Source of the DNA: Candidatus Aerophobota bacterium
GTDB lineage: Bacteria > Aerophobota > Aerophobia > Aerophobales > JAGHCO01
DNA length: 7,943 bases
Reading direction: 5' to 3'
NCBI GenBank assembly: GCA_021160405.1
Contig: JAGHCO010000158.1
Span: forward strand, 1-7,943
Shown: positions 1 to 6,146 of the stretch, in pieces
How the letters are laid out: each line of letters starts with the position of its first letter
Position numbering within the stretch: position 1 is the first letter of the stretch
Notes under the pieces: model-generated
The model's input: the letters and a program-made list of their open reading frames with translations, nothing else
The model's database searches: none
Told to the model about the DNA's origin: nothing
Translations under genes and position numbers: made by a program

Positions 1-1030
1 CTATATTCCCTTTTAAATCAAGAATTATTCTATCTGCACCATAATCCTGAGAAAAATTAACCACTTCATTTAATTCATCATTTTTTGATATACCTTGAGG
101 TAAAACTTTCACTCCAAAGCCTCTTTCTCTAATCATATCAACAACACCATTGCTACTCTTGGTTACAAAATTTACTCCACAAAAGTGATATTCTTGTAAT
201 TGCTGAGCTAAAGCAAGGCATCTCATTATATGTCCCATTCCAACTTCTCTACTCGCATCTGCCCTAAAAACAATCTTTTTACTTTTATCCTGCAATTTTT
301 TCTGTCTAACATAAGAGTTTATCTCCATAAGTTCTGGCTCTTTCTGAAGGAGTCTGATAACTTTCCTTAAATCTACAATTTCTCCCGGTTTATATAATCT
401 TTTATAAATTTCCCGGATGAAATTTAAATCGGCTGGTGTATCTACCCAGATGCGGTGATTTAACTCGTAAAAAATGGGCTCATCTTCAATTTCAACTGTT
501 CTCAAGATATCAGGACGTTCATGAAGACAGCCGGTAGTATTTTGCCTTTGATAAGATTTTGTAGAATTCTCATCTACTTTTTGCCATGCTCTTAAGGTAA
601 AGATATCCACCCCTTCATGTCTTCTACCATTTACCTGGGAAGTCAATGCCCTTTCAGCATTGTGCATTATCAAAGCCTGTATTAGGTTCTCTATAGTAGA
701 AGGATTTATCAGAGGACAGTCACCATTTACATTAACTATAATATCAGCATAGAAGCGCTCTGCTGTTTTTCTTATTCTATTTACTACATCTTCTGGATCA
801 CCTTTGTAGGCAAAACTTTTAATTTTTTCTCTTTTGGCAAATTCAATCAAGGGTTTATCTTCATTTTTATTAGTAGTGGCAAGAACAATTTCATCAATGG
901 ATTTTACCCTTCTTAATCTATCAACAATATGTCCAAGCATTGGTCTTCCACATATGTCTATTAGAACCTTTCCTGGCAGACGGGTGGAAGACATTCTGGC
1001 TATAACTATAGCAATTATTCTTTTTTTCAT
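1..1030 (-). CDS. pseG: Fused SpsF-like cytidylyltransferase and PseG-like hydrolase (3' end cut by window edge)
   Basis: Reading from the ATG at 1030, 343 codons are open to the window edge with no stop, so the C-terminus is missing. Residues 1-240 form a SpsF/CMP-sugar synthetase-type nucleotidyltransferase: the N-terminal loop ARMSSTRLPGKVL (11-23) and NGDCPLI (102-108) are typical of the family, which transfers CMP to a nonulosonic acid. Residues about 252-343 begin a second domain with the PseG signature RADASREVGMGHIMRCL (256-271), including the Gly-x-Gly-His motif whose His (267) is catalytic in PseG. PseG removes UDP from the 2,4-diacetamido-trideoxy sugar before condensation with PEP; SpsG of Bacillus is a relative. 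One polypeptide would thus serve a step before and a step after the NeuB-type enzyme. It follows the SDR gene by 83 bases and is the last operon gene seen. The exact substrate (pseudaminic, legionaminic or other) cannot be fixed from sequence. Confidence 0.88.
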   Translation of the reverse strand, partial: MKKRIIAIVIARMSSTRLPGKVLIDICGRPMLGHIVDRLRRVKSIDEIVLATTNKNEDKPLIEFAKREKIKSFAYKGDPEDVVNRIRKTAERFYADIIVNVNGDCPLINPSTIENLIQALIMHNAERALTSQVNGRRHEGVDIFTLRAWQKVDENSTKSYQRQNTTGCLHERPDILRTVEIEDEPIFYELNHRIWVDTPADLNFIREIYKRLYKPGEIVDLRKVIRLLQKEPELMEINSYVRQKKLQDKSKKIVFRADASREVGMGHIMRCLALAQQLQEYHFCGVNFVTKSSNGVVDMIRERGFGVKVLPQGISKNDELNEVVNFSQDYGADRIILDLKGNI

Positions 1031-1039
1031 ATTTGTTTT

Positions 1040-1046
1040 CCCCCTT
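1040..1046 (-). promoter_or_regulatory. Ribosome binding site of the SpsF-PseG gene
   Basis: On the minus strand AAGGGGG lies 9 bases before the ATG at 1030. It supports this start, which also places the nucleotidyltransferase loop at the normal distance from the N-terminus. Confidence 0.7.
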
Positions 1047-1062
1047 TGGATATACTACTCTA

Positions 1063-1080
1063 CGCAGGTTAAAGCCTCCG
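1063..1080. repeat. Imperfect palindromic intergenic element, copy A
   Basis: The 18 bases CGCAGGTTAAAGCCTCCG form an imperfect hairpin: CG-AGG pairs with CCT-CG around a short AT-rich centre, with one C/C mismatch. It lies in the 83-base gap between the SDR gene and the SpsF-PseG gene. A second copy, matching at 15 of 18 positions, lies at 5151-5168 in another gap of the same operon. Both look like degenerate members of a REP-like palindrome family with a core near CGCAGGCTAAAGCCTGCG, which I recall as common between genes in some environmental bacterial genomes. That family link is from memory and untested. Confidence 0.5.
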
Positions 1081-1113
1081 ACTATCAGGTAAATTTTTTA
1101 ACCCATAACTTAA

Positions 1114-1863
1114 TTATATATACTGCCCTGCATCTACCTTAATTATTTCACCTGTTATATGTGATGCTTTCTCTGAGCAAAGAAAAGTTACTAGATTTGC
1201 TACATCTTCCGGCTTTCCCAATTTTTTAATGGCACATTCATCTAAAACCACTTTTCTAATTATCTCAGGAGTATTTTCCATTTGGAATTCTGTTTCAATA
1301 TAGCCGGGAGCAATGGCATTTACATTGATGTTAAATCTTCCCAGATCCCGAGCTAAAGTCTTAGTAAGCCCTACCAAGATAGATTTAGCTAAAGCATAGT
1401 TTAGCTGACCCACTCTTCCCCTTAAGCCTAATACAGAGGTAATGTTTACTATTTTTCCTCTTTCTTGTTTAATGAGGATAGGCACTGTATTCCTAATATA
1501 ATTATAGAAACTTTTAAGATTTACCAGCATTACCTTATCCCATTGCTCCTCACTCATTTGCCATACTGGGTTTCCCAAGGAGAGTCCTACATTATTTATT
1601 AAGATATCAATTTTCCCAAAATGCTGATAAACTCTTTTTACCATTTCGCTTACCTGAATAAATTCAGTAGCGTTTACCTTAAAAGAGATAACCTCTCCAT
1701 CTATGGATGAGAGCTCTCTTACCAAATTATTGGCAAGCGATGTTTGCTCTTTATAACTAAAGGCTATCTTGACCCCATTTTGAGATAAATTTTTAACAAT
1801 AGCTTTTCCTATTCCTCTTGTTCCTCCGCTAACTATAGCTACTTTTCCTTTTAAATCGTTCAT
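1114..1863 (-). CDS. FabG-like classical short-chain dehydrogenase/reductase
   Basis: This 249-residue protein has the normal length of a classical SDR. The cofactor motif GGTRGIG is at 13-19, NNVG at 90-93, a structural Asn at 115, and the catalytic Ser143-Tyr156-Lys160 set follows in the usual spacing, with APG at 185-187. It should be a soluble NAD(P)-dependent oxidoreductase. Best similarity by eye is to 3-oxoacyl-ACP reductases (FabG), but its place between a Gfo/Idh/MocA gene and a CMP-sugar synthetase gene points to sugar oxidation or reduction. The Campylobacter flagellin-sugar gene ptmA is a possible parallel. The ATG at 1863 follows the upstream stop by 14 bases, and that stop (TAAGGA on the minus strand) is part of the ribosome binding site, so the two genes are probably translationally linked. 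No residue expected in the family is missing. The substrate is unknown. Confidence 0.9.
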   Translation of the reverse strand: MNDLKGKVAIVSGGTRGIGKAIVKNLSQNGVKIAFSYKEQTSLANNLVRELSSIDGEVISFKVNATEFIQVSEMVKRVYQHFGKIDILINNVGLSLGNPVWQMSEEQWDKVMLVNLKSFYNYIRNTVPILIKQERGKIVNITSVLGLRGRVGQLNYALAKSILVGLTKTLARDLGRFNINVNAIAPGYIETEFQMENTPEIIRKVVLDECAIKKLGKPEDVANLVTFLCSEKASHITGEIIKVDAGQYI

Positions 1864-1877
1864 TTTTTTGTTTATCC

Positions 1878-2873
1878 TTAGAATTCGGAAAATTTAATAA
1901 GTCTCTTTTCCTGTCCCGATTTTTTTGCTGCTATGGCAAGTTTCAAAACTGATAAACCATCCTCTTCATTTACCAAAGGTTGCTCATCTTTCTCTATACA
2001 ATTTAAAAAATGTTTTATCTCTCTTTCATACACAGAGTCCCAATTTACTTCAATAGGAAATACTTCCCATTCTTTCTTTTTTGCAGTATATAGCTTTGTT
2101 GCCCTCTGATTATAGTCCCAGATAATGGTTCCCTTCTCTCCTAATATCTGACATCGCCTCTCATAATTTCTTTGAAGATAATCCCCATGTACTTCCAAAG
2201 TTATCCCCTTAGCTGTCCTTATCAACATAGAAAAAATATCTTCTGTATCTATCTCTAAATTGCTGACCTTATCGTAGAAACAAAATACCTCTTGGGGTTC
2301 TCCAAAAAGCCAAATGGCATAATCAAGCTCATGGGTTCCATCTAAGATTATTCCTCCTCCTAATTTTCTCTGAGCACTGTACTCTTCTTTATAATCAGAT
2401 TGAGGATGCCAATCGGGAAGATACTGCCCGCCATAGATAGAAACGGAGTATATCTTACCTATGGCACCCTTATCAATCAGTTCTCTCATTTTGAGCACAC
2501 CCGGATGGAATCTCATCATATAACCAAGCATTACTTTAATTTTCTTTTTCCTTGCATCTTTTACGAAATCATCTACCCCTTCTAAGTTATGAGAGAGGGG
2601 TTTTTCTATAAAGATATGGTAGCCCTTTTTTAAAGCATCAAAGGCTATGGAAAGATGAGAGCTTGGAGGTGTGCAGATAAATACTGCATCTACCTTGTTC
2701 TCTAAAGCATCCTGATAATCAATATATCTTCTTGAAATATTGAACTTCTCTCCTATTTGGTTTAACTTATCTTCATTTACATCACAAATGCTGACCTCAT
2801 CTATCCCTAAGTGCTGAAGTATGGAGATGTGCCTTGTGCCAATGGAACCACAGCCAATCACTAAGATTTTCAT
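1878..2873 (-). CDS. Gfo/Idh/MocA-family NAD(P)-dependent sugar oxidoreductase
   Basis: The protein has 331 residues, a usual length for the family. An N-terminal Rossmann fold carries GCGSIG at 7-12, and the hallmark Glu-Lys-Pro is at 90-92 (IEKPL). The C-terminal alpha/beta domain contains GGGIILDGTHELDYA (172-186), where the Asp/His pair (178, 181) sits at the family's active site. Members oxidise or reduce a hydroxyl of a sugar, inositol or nucleotide sugar. The gene starts 3 bases after the NeuB-family stop (TAA AGG ATG), and the GAGGAG in the end of that gene serves as its ribosome binding site, so the two are tightly coupled. This argues that it acts on the nonulosonic acid, its precursor or its CMP form. 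From memory, Campylobacter legionaminate loci also carry accessory oxidoreductases near the cytidylyltransferase. The exact reaction is not predictable. Confidence 0.9.
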   Translation of the reverse strand: MKILVIGCGSIGTRHISILQHLGIDEVSICDVNEDKLNQIGEKFNISRRYIDYQDALENKVDAVFICTPPSSHLSIAFDALKKGYHIFIEKPLSHNLEGVDDFVKDARKKKIKVMLGYMMRFHPGVLKMRELIDKGAIGKIYSVSIYGGQYLPDWHPQSDYKEEYSAQRKLGGGIILDGTHELDYAIWLFGEPQEVFCFYDKVSNLEIDTEDIFSMLIRTAKGITLEVHGDYLQRNYERRCQILGEKGTIIWDYNQRATKLYTAKKKEWEVFPIEVNWDSVYEREIKHFLNCIEKDEQPLVNEEDGLSVLKLAIAAKKSGQEKRLIKFSEF

Positions 2874-2876
2874 CCT

Positions 2877-3923
2877 TTAAATCTCCTCACAGATTTTCTT
2901 CAAAGTAACAGGCTCATCTTTTCTAATACTCACTTTTGTTCTTCTATTTAGTATTTCCTGTGGCTCTTTAGAACCATCCTCATAGGCTGGTCTTACCATT
3001 TTTATCATTTCTTCTCTTAAGATTTTCCCTCTTGGAATGTCAAATTTTGCATAGATTCCTCTTCGGGCAAATTTACGCTCTGGCATTTCCCTTACTACCG
3101 GCTTTTTCTTCCCATCTCCTAAAGCTTTCTCAAGCTCCCTTATTTTTTTCACCATTTCGGAAAACTCAGCTACTTCCAGAGCAAATGGATGGTCAGGACC
3201 CTCCATTCTTCTATCCAGGGTTATATGTTTTTCAATTACACAAGCCCCTAAGGCAACTGCACCTAAAGGAACTACATAACCCAATGTGTGATCGGAATAT
3301 CCCACGGGTAAATTAAAGGTATCTCGCATAGTTATCATAGCTTTTATATTTGCATCTTCCAATTTGGCTGGGTAGTTAGAGACACAGTGAAGCAGAATAA
3401 TTTTTTCGTTTCCCTCATCTTTAATAACATCCACAGCTCTTTTAACTTCATTTAAATAGGCCATGCCGGTTGAAAGAATAATAGGTTTTCTAAACTTAGC
3501 TATGTGTTTAATTAAAGGGTAAAAAGTTAAATCACCAGAGGCTATTTTAAAAGCATCAACACCTATCTCATTTAAAAGATTGGCTCTTTCAATATCAAAA
3601 GGGGTGGAAAGAAATATAATTTCTAATTTATCACAAAATTCCTTAAGTTCTCTATACCAGTCAACTGGTAATTGTAGTTTAGTTAACATATCCCAAGCGG
3701 GATTTTTAACCCATTGTGCATGGTCATTTAGTATTTTGGGATTTACCAATTCTTCAGGAGTAAATGACTGAAATTTTACTGCATTTGCTCCTGCCTTTTT
3801 TGAAGCTTCAATCAGCCTCTTTGCCTGTTCCAATCTTCCATTATGATTTGAGCCTATCTCAGTGATAATGAAAGTAGGCTCTTCTTCGCCAATCCATCTA
3901 TTTCCTATTCTTATTTTTCTCAT
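2877..3923 (-). CDS. neuB: NeuB/PseI/LegI-family nonulosonic acid synthase with SAF domain
   Basis: This enzyme condenses a HexNAc-derived six-carbon sugar with phosphoenolpyruvate to give a nine-carbon 2-keto acid, releasing phosphate. The 348-residue protein has the full family layout: a TIM barrel (about 1-275) and a C-terminal antifreeze-like SAF domain (about 285-346). Family motifs are EIGSNHNG (22-29), KFQSF (50-54), LSTPFD (105-110), CVSNYPA (180-186), GYSDHT (208-213), EKHITLD (231-237) and GPDHPFAL (242-249). His212 and His233 match the two metal-binding histidines of the characterised sialic acid synthase. EIGSNHNG is closer to the sialic/legionaminic (NeuB, LegI, SpsE) form than to the form I recall for PseI, while the neighbouring aminotransferase is PseC-like, so the product class is left open. 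The ATG at 3923 follows the upstream stop by 11 bases, with AAGG as ribosome binding site. Confidence 0.93.
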   Translation of the reverse strand: MRKIRIGNRWIGEEEPTFIITEIGSNHNGRLEQAKRLIEASKKAGANAVKFQSFTPEELVNPKILNDHAQWVKNPAWDMLTKLQLPVDWYRELKEFCDKLEIIFLSTPFDIERANLLNEIGVDAFKIASGDLTFYPLIKHIAKFRKPIILSTGMAYLNEVKRAVDVIKDEGNEKIILLHCVSNYPAKLEDANIKAMITMRDTFNLPVGYSDHTLGYVVPLGAVALGACVIEKHITLDRRMEGPDHPFALEVAEFSEMVKKIRELEKALGDGKKKPVVREMPERKFARRGIYAKFDIPRGKILREEMIKMVRPAYEDGSKEPQEILNRRTKVSIRKDEPVTLKKICEEI

Positions 3924-3934
3924 TTTAAATTACC

Positions 3935-5137
3935 TTATACTAAAACTTCCTCTTTTTCCCTAAAACGAGCTGTTATTCTCTTAACTGTATTTATTACTCG
4001 AAGTATGTCTCTTTCTTCCATTCTGGGAAATATTGGCAAAGTAATCGCCTGTTCGTAATATCTCTCTGCTACAGGGCAAAGCCCTCTTTTGTAACCTAAT
4101 TCCTGGTAATAAGGTTGATAGTAAATTGGTATATAGTGCACCTGCACTCCTATATTCTCTCTTCTTAAAGCCTCGAAGATTCCCCTGCGAGTTGCTCTCA
4201 ACTTATTTAACTTAAGTTTTATCACATAAAGATGCCAGGCAGATTTGACATTAGGTTTTTCATAAGGGATAATTATTTCCTCTATGTTTTTAAAAGCTTC
4301 GTTGTATCTTTGAGCAATTTCTCTTCTGCGGGTAAGAAATTTTGGTAGTTTTTTTAATTGAGATATTCCCAGGGCACATTGAAAATCTGTTATACGGTAG
4401 TTATAGCCATGGGTTTGCATCTCATAGTACCAGTGTCCCTCGTCTTTATTAATAAATCTATTTCTGTTTCTGGTTATCCCATGATTTCTAAAGAGAAGGA
4501 GTTTTTCGTAAAACTTTTTATTATTTGTGATTACTGCTCCCCCTTCTCCAGTAGTAATAAGCTTTACCGGATGAAAGCTAAAAATTGTCATATCAGAGTG
4601 ATAACAGCTTCCCACCTTGAGCCAATTTGAGAGTTGAGAGTTACACCTATATTCAGCTCCCAGAGCGTGGGAGGCATCCTCAATTACTACTAAATTATTT
4701 TCTTTTGCAATCTGATGAATTTTCTCTAAATCAGCAGGTTGACCAGCAAAATCCACAGGGATTATTGCTCTTGTAAAAGGAGTAATTTTTTTCTCAATTT
4801 CTTCTGGATCTATGGTGTAAGTATCCTCTTTAATATCGGCAAATACAGGCTTTGCTCCTGAATATAAAATACAGTTACTTGTGGCAACAAAGCTAATAGG
4901 AGTAGTGATTACCTCATCATCTTTTCTGATACCAGCGGCAAAAGATGATGCGTGCAGAGCTGATGTTCCACTATTAAAAACAACAGCATACCTTGCTCCT
5001 GTATATTCAGCTAAAGCTTTCTCAAATTCCTTTACCTTTTGCCCCTGGGTTATCCAGTCGCCCTTTAAAACTTTCACTACCTCTTTTATATCCTCATCAT
5101 CTATCCAATGATGTCCATAAGGTAAATAAGTTAGCAT
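3935..5137 (-). CDS. pseC: PseC-type PLP-dependent UDP-4-keto-6-deoxy-HexNAc aminotransferase
   Basis: This DegT/DnrJ/EryC1/StrS-family enzyme moves an amino group to C4 of a 4-keto-6-deoxy-HexNAc nucleotide. From the preferred ATG it has 400 residues. NSGTSAL (55-61) binds the PLP phosphate, EDASHALGA (153-161) holds the PLP-ring Asp154, and Lys192 in FSFHPVKLITTGEGGA (186-201) forms the Schiff base. The N-terminal YLPYGHHWIDDEDI and the FSFHPVK-TTGEGG block are typical of PseC. The start at 5137 is chosen over an in-frame ATG at 5176: it has GAGGAG 8 bases upstream, it begins at the family's usual N-terminus, and the extra 13 codons would be translated from a dispersed intergenic repeat. 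Oddity: residues about 164-175 (RCNSQLSNWLKV) look longer than the short loop I expect before VGS, and they coincide with a heptamer tandem repeat at 4627-4640. Confidence 0.92.
   Translation of the reverse strand: MLTYLPYGHHWIDDEDIKEVVKVLKGDWITQGQKVKEFEKALAEYTGARYAVVFNSGTSALHASSFAAGIRKDDEVITTPISFVATSNCILYSGAKPVFADIKEDTYTIDPEEIEKKITPFTRAIIPVDFAGQPADLEKIHQIAKENNLVVIEDASHALGAEYRCNSQLSNWLKVGSCYHSDMTIFSFHPVKLITTGEGGAVITNNKKFYEKLLLFRNHGITRNRNRFINKDEGHWYYEMQTHGYNYRITDFQCALGISQLKKLPKFLTRRREIAQRYNEAFKNIEEIIIPYEKPNVKSAWHLYVIKLKLNKLRATRRGIFEALRRENIGVQVHYIPIYYQPYYQELGYKRGLCPVAERYYEQAITLPIFPRMEERDILRVINTVKRITARFREKEEVLV
4627..4640. repeat. Heptamer tandem duplication inside the aminotransferase gene
   Basis: TTGAGAG occurs twice in direct tandem (minus strand: CTCTCAA twice), followed by TT, the first two bases of a third unit. 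It encodes part of NSQLSN (166-171) of the PseC-type protein, in a surface-loop position just before the PLP-lysine region. Two units of seven bases can arise by chance, so the call is modest. Confidence 0.4.
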
Positions 5138-5145
5138 TTTATTTT

Positions 5146-5151
5146 CTCCTC
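5146..5151 (-). promoter_or_regulatory. Ribosome binding site that decides the aminotransferase start
   Basis: GAGGAG on the minus strand is separated from the ATG at 5137 by the 8 bases AAAATAAA. It is the best ribosome binding site in the 61-base gap and favours 5137 over the upstream in-frame ATG at 5176. Confidence 0.75.
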
Positions 5152-5168
5152 GCAGGCTAAATCCTCCC
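5151..5168. repeat. Imperfect palindromic intergenic element, copy B
   Basis: CGCAGGCTAAATCCTCCC matches copy A at 1063-1080 at 15 of 18 positions and lies in the same orientation. It sits in the gap between the epimerase and aminotransferase genes, directly upstream of the aminotransferase ribosome binding site, sharing its last base. The pairing arms here are more decayed than in copy A. Confidence 0.45.
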
Positions 5169-5198
5169 CTACCCATGTAAGAAGCTTTACATTTGCCT

Positions 5199-6146
5199 CT
5201 AATCTTTCTTCCTCTGACTACATATCCATTCTTTTGTTCTTGCTATTCCTTCCTCTAAACTTACCCTGGGCTCCCATCCTAAAAGCTTTTTTGCCTTACT
5301 GTAATCACAAACAAGTTTTTCTATCTCGCTTTGAGGATGAATATGAGAAAGATGTTTAATTTTTCCAGACCCATTGCCAATTAATAAAGCTAATTCATTA
5401 ATAGAGATATCTTTACCTGTCCCTGCGTTAATAGTTTCCCCCCATATCTTATCTGAGGAGATTGTTCTTTTTACAAATTCTGCACAATCCTCTACATAGA
5501 GAAAATCCCGTGTCTGTCTTCCATCTCCATAGATATTGAGAGCTTTTCCTGATAAGCTATTAGCAATAAAACAGGAAATTACTCCCCCTTCCCCATCTAT
5601 CCTTTGATAAGGGCCGTAGGTATTAAATGGACGAAGAACAGCTACGGGCAATCCATAACTGTAATAATAAGATAAGGCAAGATTTTCAGCAGTTATTTTA
5701 CTTGCAGCATAAGGAGAACGTGGTAAAAGGGAATGATTCTCATCAATTTTTTGTGAGTTTTTTGCTTTATCATAAACCATACAAGTGCTCATCAAGATAA
5801 CCTTAGTATTTGTTCTTCTTGCTTCTTCAAGAATGTTAAAACTGCCCTCTACATTTGTTTCAAAAATCTCTTTTGGATTATCAAGGCTTAACTGCACATT
5901 AATAGCAGCAGCTAAATGAAGACATAGATCAAATTTTTCTTGGAAAATTTGATGTAAAATATCTTTATTTTTTATATCTACTTTAATAAATTTTTTAAAA
6001 TGAGGATCGCTGCAAAGCTCTATCAGGTTATCCTCTTTTGCATTACAAAGATTATCTATAATCCAAAGGTCATGTTTCTCTTTTAATAGATACTTAACTA
6101 CCCATCTTCCAATGAAACCTACTCCCCCAGTTATAAGAATTTTCAT
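5199..6146 (-). CDS. Extended-SDR NAD-dependent nucleotide-sugar epimerase
   Basis: The 315-residue protein belongs to the GalE/RmlB extended SDR group. It has GGVGFIG (7-13) for NAD binding, HLAA (77-80), Ser120/Thr121 and the YAASK pair Tyr146/Lys150, then RPFNTYGPYQ (172-181) and a nucleotide-sugar-binding segment with GDGRQTRDFLYVEDC (207-221). At the tip of the active site it reads STCMVY, whereas 4,6-dehydratases of this fold carry Asp or Glu there (as in STDEVYG of RmlB). The missing acid suggests an epimerase rather than a second dehydratase; this is inference from the family mechanism. Its ATG overlaps the stop of the dehydratase gene by one base (TAATG), so the two should be translationally coupled. 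A role supplying a C4 epimer of UDP-GlcNAc, or changing an intermediate of the diamino sugar, would fit. LegB-like proteins are the main alternative. Confidence 0.87.
   Translation of the reverse strand: MKILITGGVGFIGRWVVKYLLKEKHDLWIIDNLCNAKEDNLIELCSDPHFKKFIKVDIKNKDILHQIFQEKFDLCLHLAAAINVQLSLDNPKEIFETNVEGSFNILEEARRTNTKVILMSTCMVYDKAKNSQKIDENHSLLPRSPYAASKITAENLALSYYYSYGLPVAVLRPFNTYGPYQRIDGEGGVISCFIANSLSGKALNIYGDGRQTRDFLYVEDCAEFVKRTISSDKIWGETINAGTGKDISINELALLIGNGSGKIKHLSHIHPQSEIEKLVCDYSKAKKLLGWEPRVSLEEGIARTKEWICSQRKKD

Noticed and set aside
834..1142. Plus-strand open frame of 102 codons
   Set aside because: It lies antisense to the conserved SpsF-like domain and the end of the SDR gene, has no family resemblance, and owes its length to the opposite coding frame.
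2400..5111. Several plus-strand open frames of 61-94 codons (2400-2585, 3032-3316, 3580-3771, 4358-4630, 4881-5111)
   Set aside because: All lie antisense to strongly conserved enzyme genes and show no domain or convincing start context.
5138..5176. Upstream in-frame ATG at 5176 for the aminotransferase
   Set aside because: The extra 13 residues are encoded by the dispersed palindromic element and ribosome binding site, and they do not fit the family's N-terminus.
5176..5191. Inverted repeat TGTAA/TTACA as a terminator between epimerase and aminotransferase genes
   Set aside because: The stem has only five AT-rich pairs and no T-run follows; the genes are closely spaced and likely co-transcribed.
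5199..6146. Calling the second gene LegB (GDP-GlcNAc 4,6-dehydratase)
   Set aside because: The dehydratase Asp/Glu after the active-site Ser/Thr is absent (STCMVY), so epimerase is the safer call.
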